Source: Cognatishimia sp. F0-27 | Lineage (GTDB): Bacteria; Pseudomonadota; Alphaproteobacteria; Rhodobacterales; Rhodobacteraceae | Assembly (NCBI RefSeq): GCF_020667845.1 | Contig: NZ_JAFMPQ010000001.1 | Span: 1-64,000 of the forward strand | Length of the DNA: 64,000 bases | Direction: 5' to 3' | In this document: positions 26,213-36,521 of the stretch, piece by piece | How positions within the stretch are numbered: position 1 is the stretch's first letter | How the letters are laid out: each line of letters opens with the position of its first letter | Program-made: the position numbers and the translations under genes | Notes under the pieces: generated by a model | Told to the model about the DNA's origin: nothing | Databases searched by the model: none | What the model saw: only the letters and a program-made list of their open reading frames with translations

Positions 26213-26719
26213 ATGAAATGCGCGATTGTTCCAGTTCTGCTCTGCGCCTTTTCGGCCTCCCATAGGGCACAGGCTGATACCCTGCCCCCAATCGGCGCCA
26301 CGCAGCCGGCCCCAGCCATGCCCGAGTGCGTTCTGATCCCCGGAAGTCAACAAAGCTGTGCACGGGTGCTGGCCTGCATCGGCGTGCAGGGGCTCTATTT
26401 CGACGGCGGCGCCTACGGTTGGGACAGCGGGGTCGTGCTCGGCTTACGCAGTGACGGCGTGCCCTGCGCAGGAGAGTGGACAAGCGGCGGTCTGTTCGGA
26501 TCCGGCAATGCGCGGTTGGAATGCGAGGATGGGCTGACCGTGGGCGCGATCTACTATAGCCAGGATCCGCAGTCCGGCACCGCCATCGGACGTGGCACCG
26601 ACAGCATGGGGCGCGGAATCATCGCGTGGTCGGGCGAAAACGTGCTGAAATACCTCACAGCGGAAGGCGCACCCAGTGCCGCGCTGCCCTGCGGACCGAC
26701 ACCGATCCCGATCGGCTGA
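26213..26719 (+). CDS. Exported cysteine-rich protein of unknown function
   Basis: The 168-residue protein starts with a signal peptide (MKCAIVPVLLCAFSASHRAQA). The mature chain has several cysteines (PECVLIPGSQQSCARVLAC, VPCAGEW, LECEDG, ALPCG) that could form disulfides in the periplasm, and a Gly-rich centre. TTGGAGG upstream supports the start. Its start is 40 bases from the divergent polA start, so the promoters overlap. No family was recognised. Confidence 0.75.
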   Translation: MKCAIVPVLLCAFSASHRAQADTLPPIGATQPAPAMPECVLIPGSQQSCARVLACIGVQGLYFDGGAYGWDSGVVLGLRSDGVPCAGEWTSGGLFGSGNARLECEDGLTVGAIYYSQDPQSGTAIGRGTDSMGRGIIAWSGENVLKYLTAEGAPSAALPCGPTPIPIG

Positions 26720-26790
26720 TGCGAGGCGCCGGTTTGGCCGGGACAAGACGAGTCCCGGCACGGATCAATGTCCGGGCGGGGCTGACTGTA

Positions 26791-26970
26791 TCAGACCTTG
26801 CCCTCGAAATCCTTGTGGACGTATTTCGCGTCGCAATACGGGCATTCGACCCAGCCCTCGTCAGCCGGGATTTTCAGCCACACGCGCGGATGGCCAAGCG
26901 CACCCTCACCGCCATCACAGGCAATCCGGTTGCTGTCGACAATCTTGGTCTCTGGGGGCTCGATGGACAT
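26791..26970 (-). CDS. Zinc-finger CHCC protein (NDUFS6-like)
   Basis: The 59-residue protein matches the zf-CHCC domain related to the complex I accessory subunit NDUFS6. Cys18, His27, Cys43 and Cys46 (in ECPYCDAKY) form the zinc site, and [10 protein letters not shown] is typical. The domain occupies the whole protein. It is divergent from the ABC ATPase gene. A role in respiratory complex I assembly is known for relatives and is inferred here. Confidence 0.9.
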   Translation of the reverse strand: MSIEPPETKIVDSNRIACDGGEGALGHPRVWLKIPADEGWVECPYCDAKYVHKDFEGKV

Positions 26971-27041
26971 TGCATTCCCTTTTGTCCGCCAATGCACTAC
27001 GTCGCTTATGATCGAAGCCTGAGGCGGGAGCAAGAGAGCGC

Positions 27042-27959
27042 ATGAGCACTGCGGCAATCGAGATCACCGGGTTGAAGAAAACCTATGATGGCGGCAAGGA
27101 GGCTCTCAAGGGCGTTGACCTGACAGTCCCTGCCGGGTCGGTCTTCGGTCTGCTCGGGCCGAACGGGGCCGGCAAATCGACGATGATCAACATTCTTGCG
27201 GGGTTGGTGGTGAAAACCGCTGGCGGCGTGTCCATCTGGGGATGGGATCAGGATCGCAATCCCCGGCAATCCCGCGCTGCCATCGGCGTGATGCCCCAGG
27301 AGCTCAACCTCGATCCGTTTTTCACCCCGCGTGGCGCGCTCGAAGTTCAGGCCGGCCTCTACGGCGTTCCCAAGGCGCAGCGCCGCTCGGACGCGATTCT
27401 CGACATGGTCGGGCTTTCCGACAAGGCCGAGGCCTACGCCCGCACGCTGAGTGGCGGGATGCGGCGCCGGCTGCTGCTGGCCAAGGCACTGGTACACAAT
27501 CCGCAGGTGCTGGTGCTGGACGAACCAACCGCCGGGGTCGATATCGAACTTCGGCAGATGCTGTGGGAGAATGTGCGAAAACTCAATCGCGAACGCGGCA
27601 TGACGATCATCCTAACCACCCATTACCTCGAAGAAGCCGAGGAGATGTGCGACGAGATCGCCATCATCAACCACGGAGAGCTCGTGGCGCGCGACAGCAC
27701 CGCCAACCTGCTCACACAGCTCGATGCGAAAACCATGGTCATCGAGCCGGAAAACGATGCGGCGCTGCCGCCGGACAACGAGGCCATCACCGTGGAGCGG
27801 CGTCCCGACGGCACCATCGCCTTCAACTACCGCGCCCGCGAAACCTCCGCCGAGGCGGTGCTGGAGCATGTGCGGGCCTCAGGCCTGCGCATCCACGATG
27901 TGCGCACCGAACAAGCCGACCTGCAGGACGTATTCCTGTCGCTGACACGCAGCCGCTGA
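27042..27959 (+). CDS. ABC transporter ATP-binding protein (ABC-2 exporter type)
   Basis: This 305-residue ATPase has Walker [10 protein letters not shown], a Q-loop, the signature [15 protein letters not shown], Walker [13 protein letters not shown] and the switch [13 protein letters not shown]-terminal extension of about 80 residues is typical of ABC-2 type export ATPases. No permease gene lies next to it, which is unusual, so its membrane partner must be encoded elsewhere. It is likely attached to the inner membrane through that partner. Confidence 0.92.
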   Translation: MSTAAIEITGLKKTYDGGKEALKGVDLTVPAGSVFGLLGPNGAGKSTMINILAGLVVKTAGGVSIWGWDQDRNPRQSRAAIGVMPQELNLDPFFTPRGALEVQAGLYGVPKAQRRSDAILDMVGLSDKAEAYARTLSGGMRRRLLLAKALVHNPQVLVLDEPTAGVDIELRQMLWENVRKLNRERGMTIILTTHYLEEAEEMCDEIAIINHGELVARDSTANLLTQLDAKTMVIEPENDAALPPDNEAITVERRPDGTIAFNYRARETSAEAVLEHVRASGLRIHDVRTEQADLQDVFLSLTRSR

Positions 27960-28028
27960 GCCAAAGGCCCTTGTGCCACCGCTTTTGCGCATCCTGCCGC
28001 CAAAACGCGCGCCGGGCCGAACGACCCG

Positions 28029-28098
28029 GCTTCTTTGGGCACGAAGTATCCCGGGGGGAGCGGCTTGCCGCGGGGGGCAGCGCCCCCCAACCCTCGGG
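28029..28098 (-). repeat. Intergenic repeat, copy 4 (inverted, diverged)
   Basis: Read on the minus strand this gives GGGGGGCGCTGCCCCCC, then CCCCCCGGGATACTTCGTG and CCCAAAGAA. This is a diverged form of the repeat at 1-48 and 12671-12723, with a longer middle. It lies between the ABC ATPase and the HIT gene, which are convergent, so it could act as a bidirectional end of transcription. Confidence 0.6.
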
Positions 28099-28115
28099 TC
28101 CGCCCGGGTTCCGTC

Positions 28116-28484
28116 TCACCCCTTTTCGAGCATCCGGCCGAGGCGCCGTCCCGCCAGAACATGGACGTGCAGATGCGGCACTTCCTGAACCCCGTTCTGA
28201 CCTGCGTTTGAAATCAACCGCCAGCCATCTTCGGCAACCCCTTCGCGGCGGCAAACCTCGCCCACCGCGCGGACATAATCGACGATCTCTGCGTCGGACG
28301 CGCTCTGGGCGAAGTGGTCGAAGGTCACGTAGGGGCCCTTCGGGATCACCAGCACATGCTGCGGCGCCTGCGGGTAAAGGTCGCGAAACGCAAGGGAATG
28401 CTCGGTTTCGAGCACGGTGGTGTTGGGGATCTCGCCGCGCAGGATCTTGGCAAAGATATTCTGGTCGTCATAGGTGTAAGACAT
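28116..28484 (-). CDS. HIT-family protein (histidine triad nucleotide hydrolase)
   Basis: The 122-residue protein carries the histidine triad HLHVHVLAG near the C-terminus and the HINT-type start IFAKILRGEIPNTTV. Members hydrolyse phosphoramidates such as AMP-lysine. It is complete. It follows the glycosyltransferase gene on the same strand after nine bases, so the two are probably co-transcribed. Confidence 0.94.
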   Translation of the reverse strand: MSYTYDDQNIFAKILRGEIPNTTVLETEHSLAFRDLYPQAPQHVLVIPKGPYVTFDHFAQSASDAEIVDYVRAVGEVCRREGVAEDGWRLISNAGQNGVQEVPHLHVHVLAGRRLGRMLEKG

Positions 28485-28493
28485 CGGGTTTCC

Positions 28494-30071
28494 TCAATCG
28501 ACAAACAGATGCTCCAGCGCAGCGGAGTCCGCCACGGCGCCCGGCGCAATGCCGAGGAATGTGGCAAGCGCCCGTGCCTGAGCGTCTTGCCCATCGGTTT
28601 CGCGCAATCTGCACAGCCCGTCAAACCCTGCCATCCGGATCTGTTCGCTCTCAAAGGCCAGATCGCGGCGCAGCGCGGGCAGGAGCTCGGCTGTTGCGGC
28701 GGGGGCCGTCTGCGGCCCCACGAGGCCGACGCGGCTGGCATGGCCCAGAATATCCTCATCGGAAAAGACGCAATCCACCTCGAGCACGTGCAGCGCCGCC
28801 CGGTCACCGGCGAAATCCTGCAACAATGCCAGCCCGCTCGGATCGAGACAGATCACGAGCGAATCCCGCCCACCGTGATCGTAGAGCATCCGAAGCAAGG
28901 CCCGCCTGTGGCGGTGCCGCTTTTCGAGGCGGTTCTCGATCCCGCCCAGATCCGGCAGGGGGCTGGAAAGCTCGTCAAAGATATACCCGTAAGCGGGAAC
29001 CCCGGTCGCCTGCCCGATGCGTTCGGCCAGGCGCTTGCCCACATGCCATTTCTTGCACAGGAGAATCATTAGCCGGCGATCCGGACCAAGGCTGCTTTCG
29101 CGCTCCCAGAACCGCGCGGCAAAGCGCCGCCCGCGCCGTCCCCGGTCCGTCAGGAACCCGTACAAGGCGCGCCCGTGGCCGGACACCGGAAAAGCAACGT
29201 CCCGTTTCGGATAGAGCGCTTCGAGCCGGGCCTTGAGCTGATGCGCCTGAGGGCTGATCTTGCGCGCAAACAGCGCGTCCTGTGCGAGCAAGAAATCGTG
29301 GTGATCATTGTAGAAAGTCACCGGCATCCCGTAGTCCGAGAACATCAGGAACGTCAGCGTGCGGCTTTCGATCTCGTCGTCGGGCACCAGATGCCGGGTC
29401 AGGGTCTGAAAGAAGGTTTCGTCCGGGATCCATGTGGTCCGGAAGAAGCGCACGATGTCACGCCGCGCCCTGATAAAGGCGAGGATCCGTTCGAGGGTGG
29501 CGCGACGCAGGCACCACCATTGCGAGCCGATCATCATGTCCAGATCCCGCGGGACCGCGCGGCGCAGCCCAAGCGCCTTTTGCACGTGGAACAGGGCATA
29601 GAACAGCCGTTTGCGTGTGCGCTCGTTGACCAGGTGACGATAGATCAACCGCTCTTCGCGCCAGCCGGTCTTGATCCAGTCGGAAGCAAAGAAATCGAAG
29701 CTCTCGATATAGTCACAGGCGCGCGCATCAAGCAGACGGTGAGCATGCTGGGCCGTCTTGATTGCCATGCAATCGCCCGACAGCATGTAGAGATGCGTGG
29801 CCTGCGGGAAGGCGTGCAAGGCGGCCTCGACTGTCAGGAGGGTTGCGCGCACAAGGCTCCATTCCCCCCAGCCGCACTTCACCCGCCGTCGCGCAAAAGT
29901 CACGCCCGGCATGCCGGAAAGCGCCGCGCGCAGGCGGGCAAAGTCGGCTTTTGGCGCCCGGGCGTCGTAATGGATCGCAACGCAATCCCCCGCCGCGGCC
30001 AGCCCGCTGACCTGACGGATCACCGCTTCCGGGTCCTTGTGACACAACAGAATGAAGGCGATCCTCGCCAT
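28494..30071 (-). CDS. Glycosyltransferase, core-2/I-branching-like, with DUF5928-like C-terminus
   Basis: The first 290 residues or so resemble GT14 beta-1,6-N-acetylglucosaminyltransferase-like proteins: ARIAFILLCHKDPE, WGEWSLVRATLLTVEAAL, YMLSGDCMAIKT, GSQWWCLRR and PDETFFQTL. The last 230 residues form a second domain, which I compare from memory to DUF5928 of rhodobacteria. There is no signal peptide, so it acts in the cytoplasm, probably on a surface polysaccharide precursor. It is divergent from a sulfotransferase gene, and together they suggest building and sulfation of a glycan. Confidence 0.82.
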   Translation of the reverse strand: MARIAFILLCHKDPEAVIRQVSGLAAAGDCVAIHYDARAPKADFARLRAALSGMPGVTFARRRVKCGWGEWSLVRATLLTVEAALHAFPQATHLYMLSGDCMAIKTAQHAHRLLDARACDYIESFDFFASDWIKTGWREERLIYRHLVNERTRKRLFYALFHVQKALGLRRAVPRDLDMMIGSQWWCLRRATLERILAFIRARRDIVRFFRTTWIPDETFFQTLTRHLVPDDEIESRTLTFLMFSDYGMPVTFYNDHHDFLLAQDALFARKISPQAHQLKARLEALYPKRDVAFPVSGHGRALYGFLTDRGRRGRRFAARFWERESSLGPDRRLMILLCKKWHVGKRLAERIGQATGVPAYGYIFDELSSPLPDLGGIENRLEKRHRHRRALLRMLYDHGGRDSLVICLDPSGLALLQDFAGDRAALHVLEVDCVFSDEDILGHASRVGLVGPQTAPAATAELLPALRRDLAFESEQIRMAGFDGLCRLRETDGQDAQARALATFLGIAPGAVADSAALEHLFVD

Positions 30072-30216
30072 CAGATCCGGTACGCTCCCTCGTTCGGTCA
30101 GAGGGTTATAGGGCCTTCATGATGAACGAAGACTGAAGAAACCCGGCCACGTTTGCCAAATCGAAAGAGTTCCCCGCGCAGATAGGGGCACGACACACCC
30201 ACAGCGGAGGAGTGAC

Positions 30217-31035
30217 ATGGGGTTTCCCGGCGTCTGGATGACACAGAGCGGCACGATGGCCTATCGCGTCGTGCCGAAATGCGCCTGCTCCACGATCGGA
30301 CAAATCCTCTACCATGCCGATCACGGCGCGTTCTTTGACGGGGATATTCACGATGCGCGCGACGGCCTGCACAAATGGGCGTTTGAACACAGCCGCCCGG
30401 CGATCAAGGACAGTGTAGCCACCGGCACCGCTTATGCCTTCACTTGCGTGCGCAACCCTTATGCGCGGATCCTGTCCTCCTTTTTCGACAAGATCTGCGG
30501 CATTCAGCGCAACGGCAGCCGCTACCGTGGCAACCTCGTTCCGGTATTGATGCAGAATTACGGTGTCGATGTGGGGGGAGAGGATGGCAAGGCGCCGTTC
30601 GACCAGATCGAAAGCTTCAGGCGCTTCTTGCTTTTTGCCCGCGACACGATTCGCTGGCGCAAGCCGATGGAGCCGGACATTCACTGGTCTTCCGTCTCGG
30701 GCCATGTATCGACCTTCATCGCCAATGGCGGGCGCTACAACAAGATCTTCTGGGTGGAGGATTTCGCCAACGGGATGGGCGAGGTTCTGGCCGCTGCCGG
30801 GCCGCGCCACCCGGTCGCGCTGTCCGAGATCCCGCGCTTCAACGAATCACAGGGGCACGGGCCGAAACGCGCATTTCCCGTATCCGCCTATTTCGACGAC
30901 CTCTCCATGCATCTCATGAAGGAGATCTACTGGCAGGATTTCGCGCTTTTCCGCTATGACTTCGACAACCCCGATAATGCCGCTCCGACGGGACCGCTCG
31001 ATCTCGACGAGATCCATGCCAAGCTCCGCGATTGA
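30217..31035 (+). CDS. Sulfotransferase (Sulfotransfer_2-like)
   Basis: The 272-residue protein has the two PAPS-binding signatures of carbohydrate sulfotransferases. The 5'-phosphosulfate loop is VPKCACSTIGQ (Lys21-Thr26) and the 3'-phosphate region is CVRNPYARILSSF (Arg79, Ser87). It would move a sulfo group from PAPS to a sugar or another hydroxyl. The start follows GGAGG. It diverges from the glycosyltransferase gene with 145 bases between them. The acceptor is unknown. Confidence 0.9.
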   Translation: MGFPGVWMTQSGTMAYRVVPKCACSTIGQILYHADHGAFFDGDIHDARDGLHKWAFEHSRPAIKDSVATGTAYAFTCVRNPYARILSSFFDKICGIQRNGSRYRGNLVPVLMQNYGVDVGGEDGKAPFDQIESFRRFLLFARDTIRWRKPMEPDIHWSSVSGHVSTFIANGGRYNKIFWVEDFANGMGEVLAAAGPRHPVALSEIPRFNESQGHGPKRAFPVSAYFDDLSMHLMKEIYWQDFALFRYDFDNPDNAAPTGPLDLDEIHAKLRD

Positions 31036-31101
31036 GTGACGCAAGGATTGGCCCGGCCCCGGCGCCCCTCCCACGCGCCATGGTCGGGCGGGCCGGAGCA
31101 C

Positions 31102-31698
31102 TCAGCCGCCGTCGAGCTCGGCAGAGGGAATGACCGGGAAGAACGCTCCGCCCGACCAGAGCCCGAACCACTGCGCGCCTTCATGATCGGCATGCACGCA
31201 AAGCTCCACCAGCCTGTAAAAGCTCTTCCGGTCGATCAGCGCTTCGAGATCGGCGCGAATATGAACATAGGGCGACGGCTCGCCGGTTTCGGCATCCCGC
31301 ACCACGCGGATCGGATGATCCGGCCCCGCCTCCGCAAGATCGCCGACATTGGTTTCAAATTGCAGCACCTGTTCCCGCCCCGTGCCGGTGGCCTCGAAAT
31401 CCACCGCGACAAAGGGCGCGTCATCGACGATGATCCCGACCTTTTCGACTGGCGTAACAAGCCGGTAGCCCTCGGGGTCCTTGCGCAGGATGGTCGAGAA
31501 CAGACGCACCAGTTCGGGCCGCCCAATCGGTGTGCCTTGATAGAACCACGTCCCGTCGCGCGCGATGCGCATGTCGAGATCGCCGCAAAACGGCGGGTTC
31601 CACAGATGCACCGGCGGCAAGCCCTTGCCGGTTTTTGCGGCGCGCACAGAGGCGGCAATGCCCTCCGCGGAGGGTGTCACGATATTTTGTCCACTCAT
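31102..31698 (-). CDS. DUF1285 family protein
   Basis: The 198-residue cytoplasmic protein has the DUF1285 pattern: PPVHLWNPPFCGDLDMRIA, WFYQGTPIGRPELVRLFSTI, VEKVGIIVDDAPFVAV and the Tyr/His-rich end. Function is unknown in the family. An ATG four codons earlier (31710) lies close behind GGGGGA and is an equally possible start. It is divergent from the MoxR operon, so the 69 bases between them must hold both promoters. Confidence 0.85.
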   Translation of the reverse strand: MSGQNIVTPSAEGIAASVRAAKTGKGLPPVHLWNPPFCGDLDMRIARDGTWFYQGTPIGRPELVRLFSTILRKDPEGYRLVTPVEKVGIIVDDAPFVAVDFEATGTGREQVLQFETNVGDLAEAGPDHPIRVVRDAETGEPSPYVHIRADLEALIDRKSFYRLVELCVHADHEGAQWFGLWSGGAFFPVIPSAELDGG

Positions 31699-31767
31699 AA
31701 CTTTTGCCATTTCCCCCACCAGAGATACACTCTTACCAACGATATAGGTTTTTGCAGGAGAGAAAAC

Positions 31768-32771
<1,004 letters not shown>

Positions 32772-32775
<4 letters not shown>

Positions 32776-33650
32776 CCGCCTCGGTCACCCAGCTTCGGCA
32801 GCATGCCCAGGAAGAGGCGTCGCGCTTTCCCGCGCTTCTTGCGCGCGCAGAGCAGCTGGCAGGCACCGTTCTGCTTGGCGAGCACGGTCGTCGGCGGGCC
32901 GGTCTCGGTGACGATTTCTGGCAATACCGCCCGATGCGCGCCGGTGACAGCTATCGCCAGATCGACTGGCGCCGCTCGGCGCGTGGCGACGAACAATTCG
33001 TGCGCGAACGCGAGTGGCAGATCGCCCAATCGGTTCAGATCTGGGTCGATCCCGGCGCGAGCATGCGGTTTTCCTCGGACAAGGCCCTGCCCACCAAAGC
33101 GGACCGTGCCCGGCTGATGGCGCTGGCCACGGCCGTTCTGTTGATCCGGGGCGGCGAGCGGGTGGGCCTGACCGGGTGGATGCTGCCGCCGCGTCGCGGC
33201 GAAGCGCAGGTGTTGCGGCTCGCCGAAATCCTGTCCGGCGATAGCGAAGCCGACTACGCCGAACCCGAGGCCCGCGGCATGATCCCGCACGCGCGGGCGC
33301 TTTTCGTGAGCGATTTTCTCGGCGATCTCGACGCGGTGGAAGCCGCGCTTACCAAGGCCGCGGACCGGGGCGTCCGGGGTGTTCTGGCGCAGGTGCTCGA
33401 TCCGTCCGAAGAGCACTTCCCGTTCGAAGGGCGCACCATCTTCGAAAGCGTCGGCGCCTCGGTGGCGCATGAAACGCTGAAGGCGGGCGACCTGCGGGCG
33501 CGCTATCTCGACAGGTTGGCCGAGCGCAAGGCGCGCCTTGAGGCGCTTTGCCGGCTGACCGGCTGGCATTATCAGTGCCATCATACCGATCAAAGCGTCC
33601 AGGCCGCGTTGTTGTGGATCTACCGGGCGATGGATGGAGGGCACGGATGA
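32772..33650 (+). CDS. DUF58 domain protein
   Basis: The 292-residue protein carries the DUF58 core YRPMRAGDSYRQIDWRRSAR followed by a VWA-like fold containing the segment QSVQIWVDPGASM. It starts at TTG overlapping the MoxR stop, and its own stop overlaps the next ATG (ATGA). DUF58 proteins are standard partners of MoxR ATPases. No membrane helix is evident, so it is probably cytoplasmic and associated with the membrane proteins downstream. Confidence 0.92.
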
Positions 33651-36427
33651 CCTTGTTTGGTATTCTCGGGTTTACGACGCCATGGCTCCTCCTGGGGTTG
33701 CTCGCATTGCCGATCCTGTGGGTCATCCTGCGCGCTGTGCCACCGGCGCCAATCCGGCGCATGTTCCCCGGTGTTGTGCTGCTGCTCGGGCTCAAGGACG
33801 ACGAACAGGTCAGCGACCGCACACCCTGGTGGTTGCTGTTGCTGCGCATGATCGCGGTGGCGGCGGTGATCATTGGCCTCTCGGGGCCGGTGCTCAACCC
33901 CGAGCCCAATCGCGAGGCGGCCGGCAGCGGCCCGCTTCTGGTGGTGATGGATGCAAGCTGGGCATCGGCGGGCGACTGGCGCGCACGGATGGATGCGCTG
34001 GACGGGCTTCTGGCGCGCGCCGGGCGGGAGGGCCGACCTGTGGCGATCTTGCGGCTCACCGCGCCCGAGCCGGTGCGGTTCCTTGCGGCTGATGTGCTCA
34101 GAACCCGCATTGCGGGGCTGGAACCGACGCCGTGGCAACCGGATCCGGACAGTGTCGCACAGATCACGACGATGCTGCCCGAGGGCGATTTCGACAGCTA
34201 CTGGATGTCGGATGGTCTGGCGCGCGATGGGCGCGAAGCCATGTTAGCCGCGCTGGAAAACCGTGGCACGGTCACCGTGTTTGAAAGCCCGCGCAGCGTC
34301 TATGCCCTGGAACCCGCCCGGTTTGAGGACGGCACCCTGATCCTCGCGATGCAGCGCCTGCGCCCCGGTCCGGAAAGCGCTGTGACGCTGCTTGGCCATG
34401 GTCTCGACCCGGCCGGCAACCCCGCGGTTCTGCTGCGCGCACCGATCAGCTTCGAGGCCGGCGCCCTGCGGGCGCAAAGCGACCTCTCGGTGCCCGCCGA
34501 ACTCCGCGCGCGGATCACCCGCTTCGAGGTGGAAGGCACCCGGAGCGCCGGGGCCGTGACGATGCCCGATGACAGCCTGCGCCGCAGGGAGATCGCGCTG
34601 CTTGCCGGCCGCGAGGACCGAGAAGGCCTCGAGCTGTTGTCTCCGCTGCATTACCTCAACAAGGCGCTGGTGCCGACAGCGGACCTGCTTGATGGCGCGC
34701 TGCTCGACATCCTGCCGGCCAATCCGGACGTGATCATCATGGCCGATGTGGTGCGGGTTTCCGCCGCGGAGGAGGACGCGCTTGTCGACTGGATCGAACA
34801 AGGTGGATTGCTGCTGCGCTTTGCCGGACCGCGGCTGGCCGCGTCGGATATTGCCCGCGACCGGGAAGACCCTTTGCTTCCGGTGCGCCTGCGCGCCGGT
34901 GGCCGCAGCGTCGGCGGTGCGATGAGCTGGGGTGAACCCAAGACGCTTGCGCCGTTCGACGAGGAAAGCCCTTTCTTCGGTCTCGACATCTCGGATGTCG
35001 CGGTGTCCAGTCAGGTGATGGCGCAGCCCGACCCGAGCCTCGCCGCACGCGTCATCGCCCAGCTGACCGACGGCACGCCTCTGGTGACCCGCAAGCCCGT
35101 GGGTCAGGGACAGGTGGTGCTGTTCCACGTTACCGCCAATGCGGAGTGGTCGACCCTGCCCTTGTCGGGCCTCTTCGTTCAGATGCTGGAACGGCTGGCG
35201 GTGTCCGCCACGACCACGACGCCGGACGCGGCAGAGCTCGAAGGCACAACCTGGCAGCCGGTGCGCGTGCTTGATGGCTTCGGCGCTCCGCGCGATGCGG
35301 GCACCCTGCCGGGCGTTGCCGGGGACGCTCTGGTGAGCGCCGCCCTCGGCCCTGACCTGCGCCCCGGTCTCTACACAAGCGATGACCGCGCGCTGGCACG
35401 CAATGTCATCACTGCCGATACGGCTCTCGAACCGGTGGTCTGGCCCGACCGCATCCCTGTCGAGGGTTTGTCCCGTCCGCAGGAAACGCCGCTCGCGGGC
35501 TGGCTGCTGGCGCTGGCAATCCTTGCGCTGCTGGCCGATGTGATCGCGTCGCTGGCGCTCTCGGGCCGGTTGCGGAGCACCCGCGCCACGGGCACGGCGG
35601 TTGCCGTGGTCATGGGCGTGCTGCTGAGTGCACCAGAGGCGATGGCGCAACAGGACAGCGCCGCGGCCGACGAAGCGCTGGCGCTCGCTGCAACGGCAGA
35701 GGTTGTTCTGGCCCATGTGCTCACCGGGGACGACGCGCTTGACCGCATCGCAGCCGCAGGTCTGAAAGGCCTGTCCCAAACGCTGTTTTTCCGAACGTCG
35801 GTGGAGCCGGCAGATCCGGTGGGTGTCGATCTGGAGCGAGACGAGCTGTCCTTCTTCCCGATGCTCTACTGGCCAATCACGCCCGAGCAGCCGACCCCCT
35901 CGGCGGAGGCTTACGCCAAGCTCAACACCTATCTGCGCTCCGGCGGCATGATCCTGTTTGACACGCGCGACGCCGATATTGCCGGGTTTGGCAGCAATAC
36001 TCCGAACGGCCGAAAGCTTCAGGCGCTGGCGCGTCCGCTCGACATTCCGCCGCTCGAACCCGTGCCACAGGACCATGTTTTGACCCGCACCTTCTATCTG
36101 TTGCAGGATTTCCCCGGTCGCTATGCCGGGCGCGATGTCTGGGTCGAGGCCGCGCCGCCGGATGCCGAGCTTATCGAGGGCATGCCGTTTCGCAACCTGA
36201 ACGACAATGTCACGCCCATCGTGATCGGTGGCAATGACTGGGCCTCGGCCTGGGCCATGGACCAGCGTGGCAATCCGCTGGTGCCAATCGGCAGCGGCTA
36301 TTCCGGGGAGCGGCAGCGCGAGATCGCCTATCGCTTTGGCGTCAATCTCGTCATGCACGTGCTGACGGGCAACTATAAATCAGACCAGGTCCATGTTCCC
36401 GCCCTTCTGGACAGGCTTGGCCAGTGA
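33647..36427 (+). CDS. BatA-like/DUF4159 membrane protein
   Basis: The 926-residue protein begins with two membrane helices of the BatA type (TPWLLLGLLALPILWVILRA and a second near residues 60-85). A long periplasmic or VWA-like middle follows, then another helix pair around residues 615-665. The C-terminal DUF4159 domain includes LSFFPMLYWPITPEQPTPS and LRSGGMILFDTRDADIAG. It overlaps the DUF58 gene by four bases. It is likely the membrane anchor of the MoxR machine. The substrate is unknown. Confidence 0.88.
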   Translation: MTLFGILGFTTPWLLLGLLALPILWVILRAVPPAPIRRMFPGVVLLLGLKDDEQVSDRTPWWLLLLRMIAVAAVIIGLSGPVLNPEPNREAAGSGPLLVVMDASWASAGDWRARMDALDGLLARAGREGRPVAILRLTAPEPVRFLAADVLRTRIAGLEPTPWQPDPDSVAQITTMLPEGDFDSYWMSDGLARDGREAMLAALENRGTVTVFESPRSVYALEPARFEDGTLILAMQRLRPGPESAVTLLGHGLDPAGNPAVLLRAPISFEAGALRAQSDLSVPAELRARITRFEVEGTRSAGAVTMPDDSLRRREIALLAGREDREGLELLSPLHYLNKALVPTADLLDGALLDILPANPDVIIMADVVRVSAAEEDALVDWIEQGGLLLRFAGPRLAASDIARDREDPLLPVRLRAGGRSVGGAMSWGEPKTLAPFDEESPFFGLDISDVAVSSQVMAQPDPSLAARVIAQLTDGTPLVTRKPVGQGQVVLFHVTANAEWSTLPLSGLFVQMLERLAVSATTTTPDAAELEGTTWQPVRVLDGFGAPRDAGTLPGVAGDALVSAALGPDLRPGLYTSDDRALARNVITADTALEPVVWPDRIPVEGLSRPQETPLAGWLLALAILALLADVIASLALSGRLRSTRATGTAVAVVMGVLLSAPEAMAQQDSAAADEALALAATAEVVLAHVLTGDDALDRIAAAGLKGLSQTLFFRTSVEPADPVGVDLERDELSFFPMLYWPITPEQPTPSAEAYAKLNTYLRSGGMILFDTRDADIAGFGSNTPNGRKLQALARPLDIPPLEPVPQDHVLTRTFYLLQDFPGRYAGRDVWVEAAPPDAELIEGMPFRNLNDNVTPIVIGGNDWASAWAMDQRGNPLVPIGSGYSGERQREIAYRFGVNLVMHVLTGNYKSDQVHVPALLDRLGQ

Positions 36428-36521
36428 GACACGCCCCCAACCGAACCGCGCCGGGCAAAGCCCCACGCGGGTCTGCCGCACCCATTGAGGTCCGGCGCAC
36501 CGTGAAGACAGGACATACCCC

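Noticed and set aside
34244-36358. 704-residue frame antisense to the DUF4159 gene
   Set aside because: It is a shadow frame; the plus-strand protein has clear helices and a DUF4159 domain.
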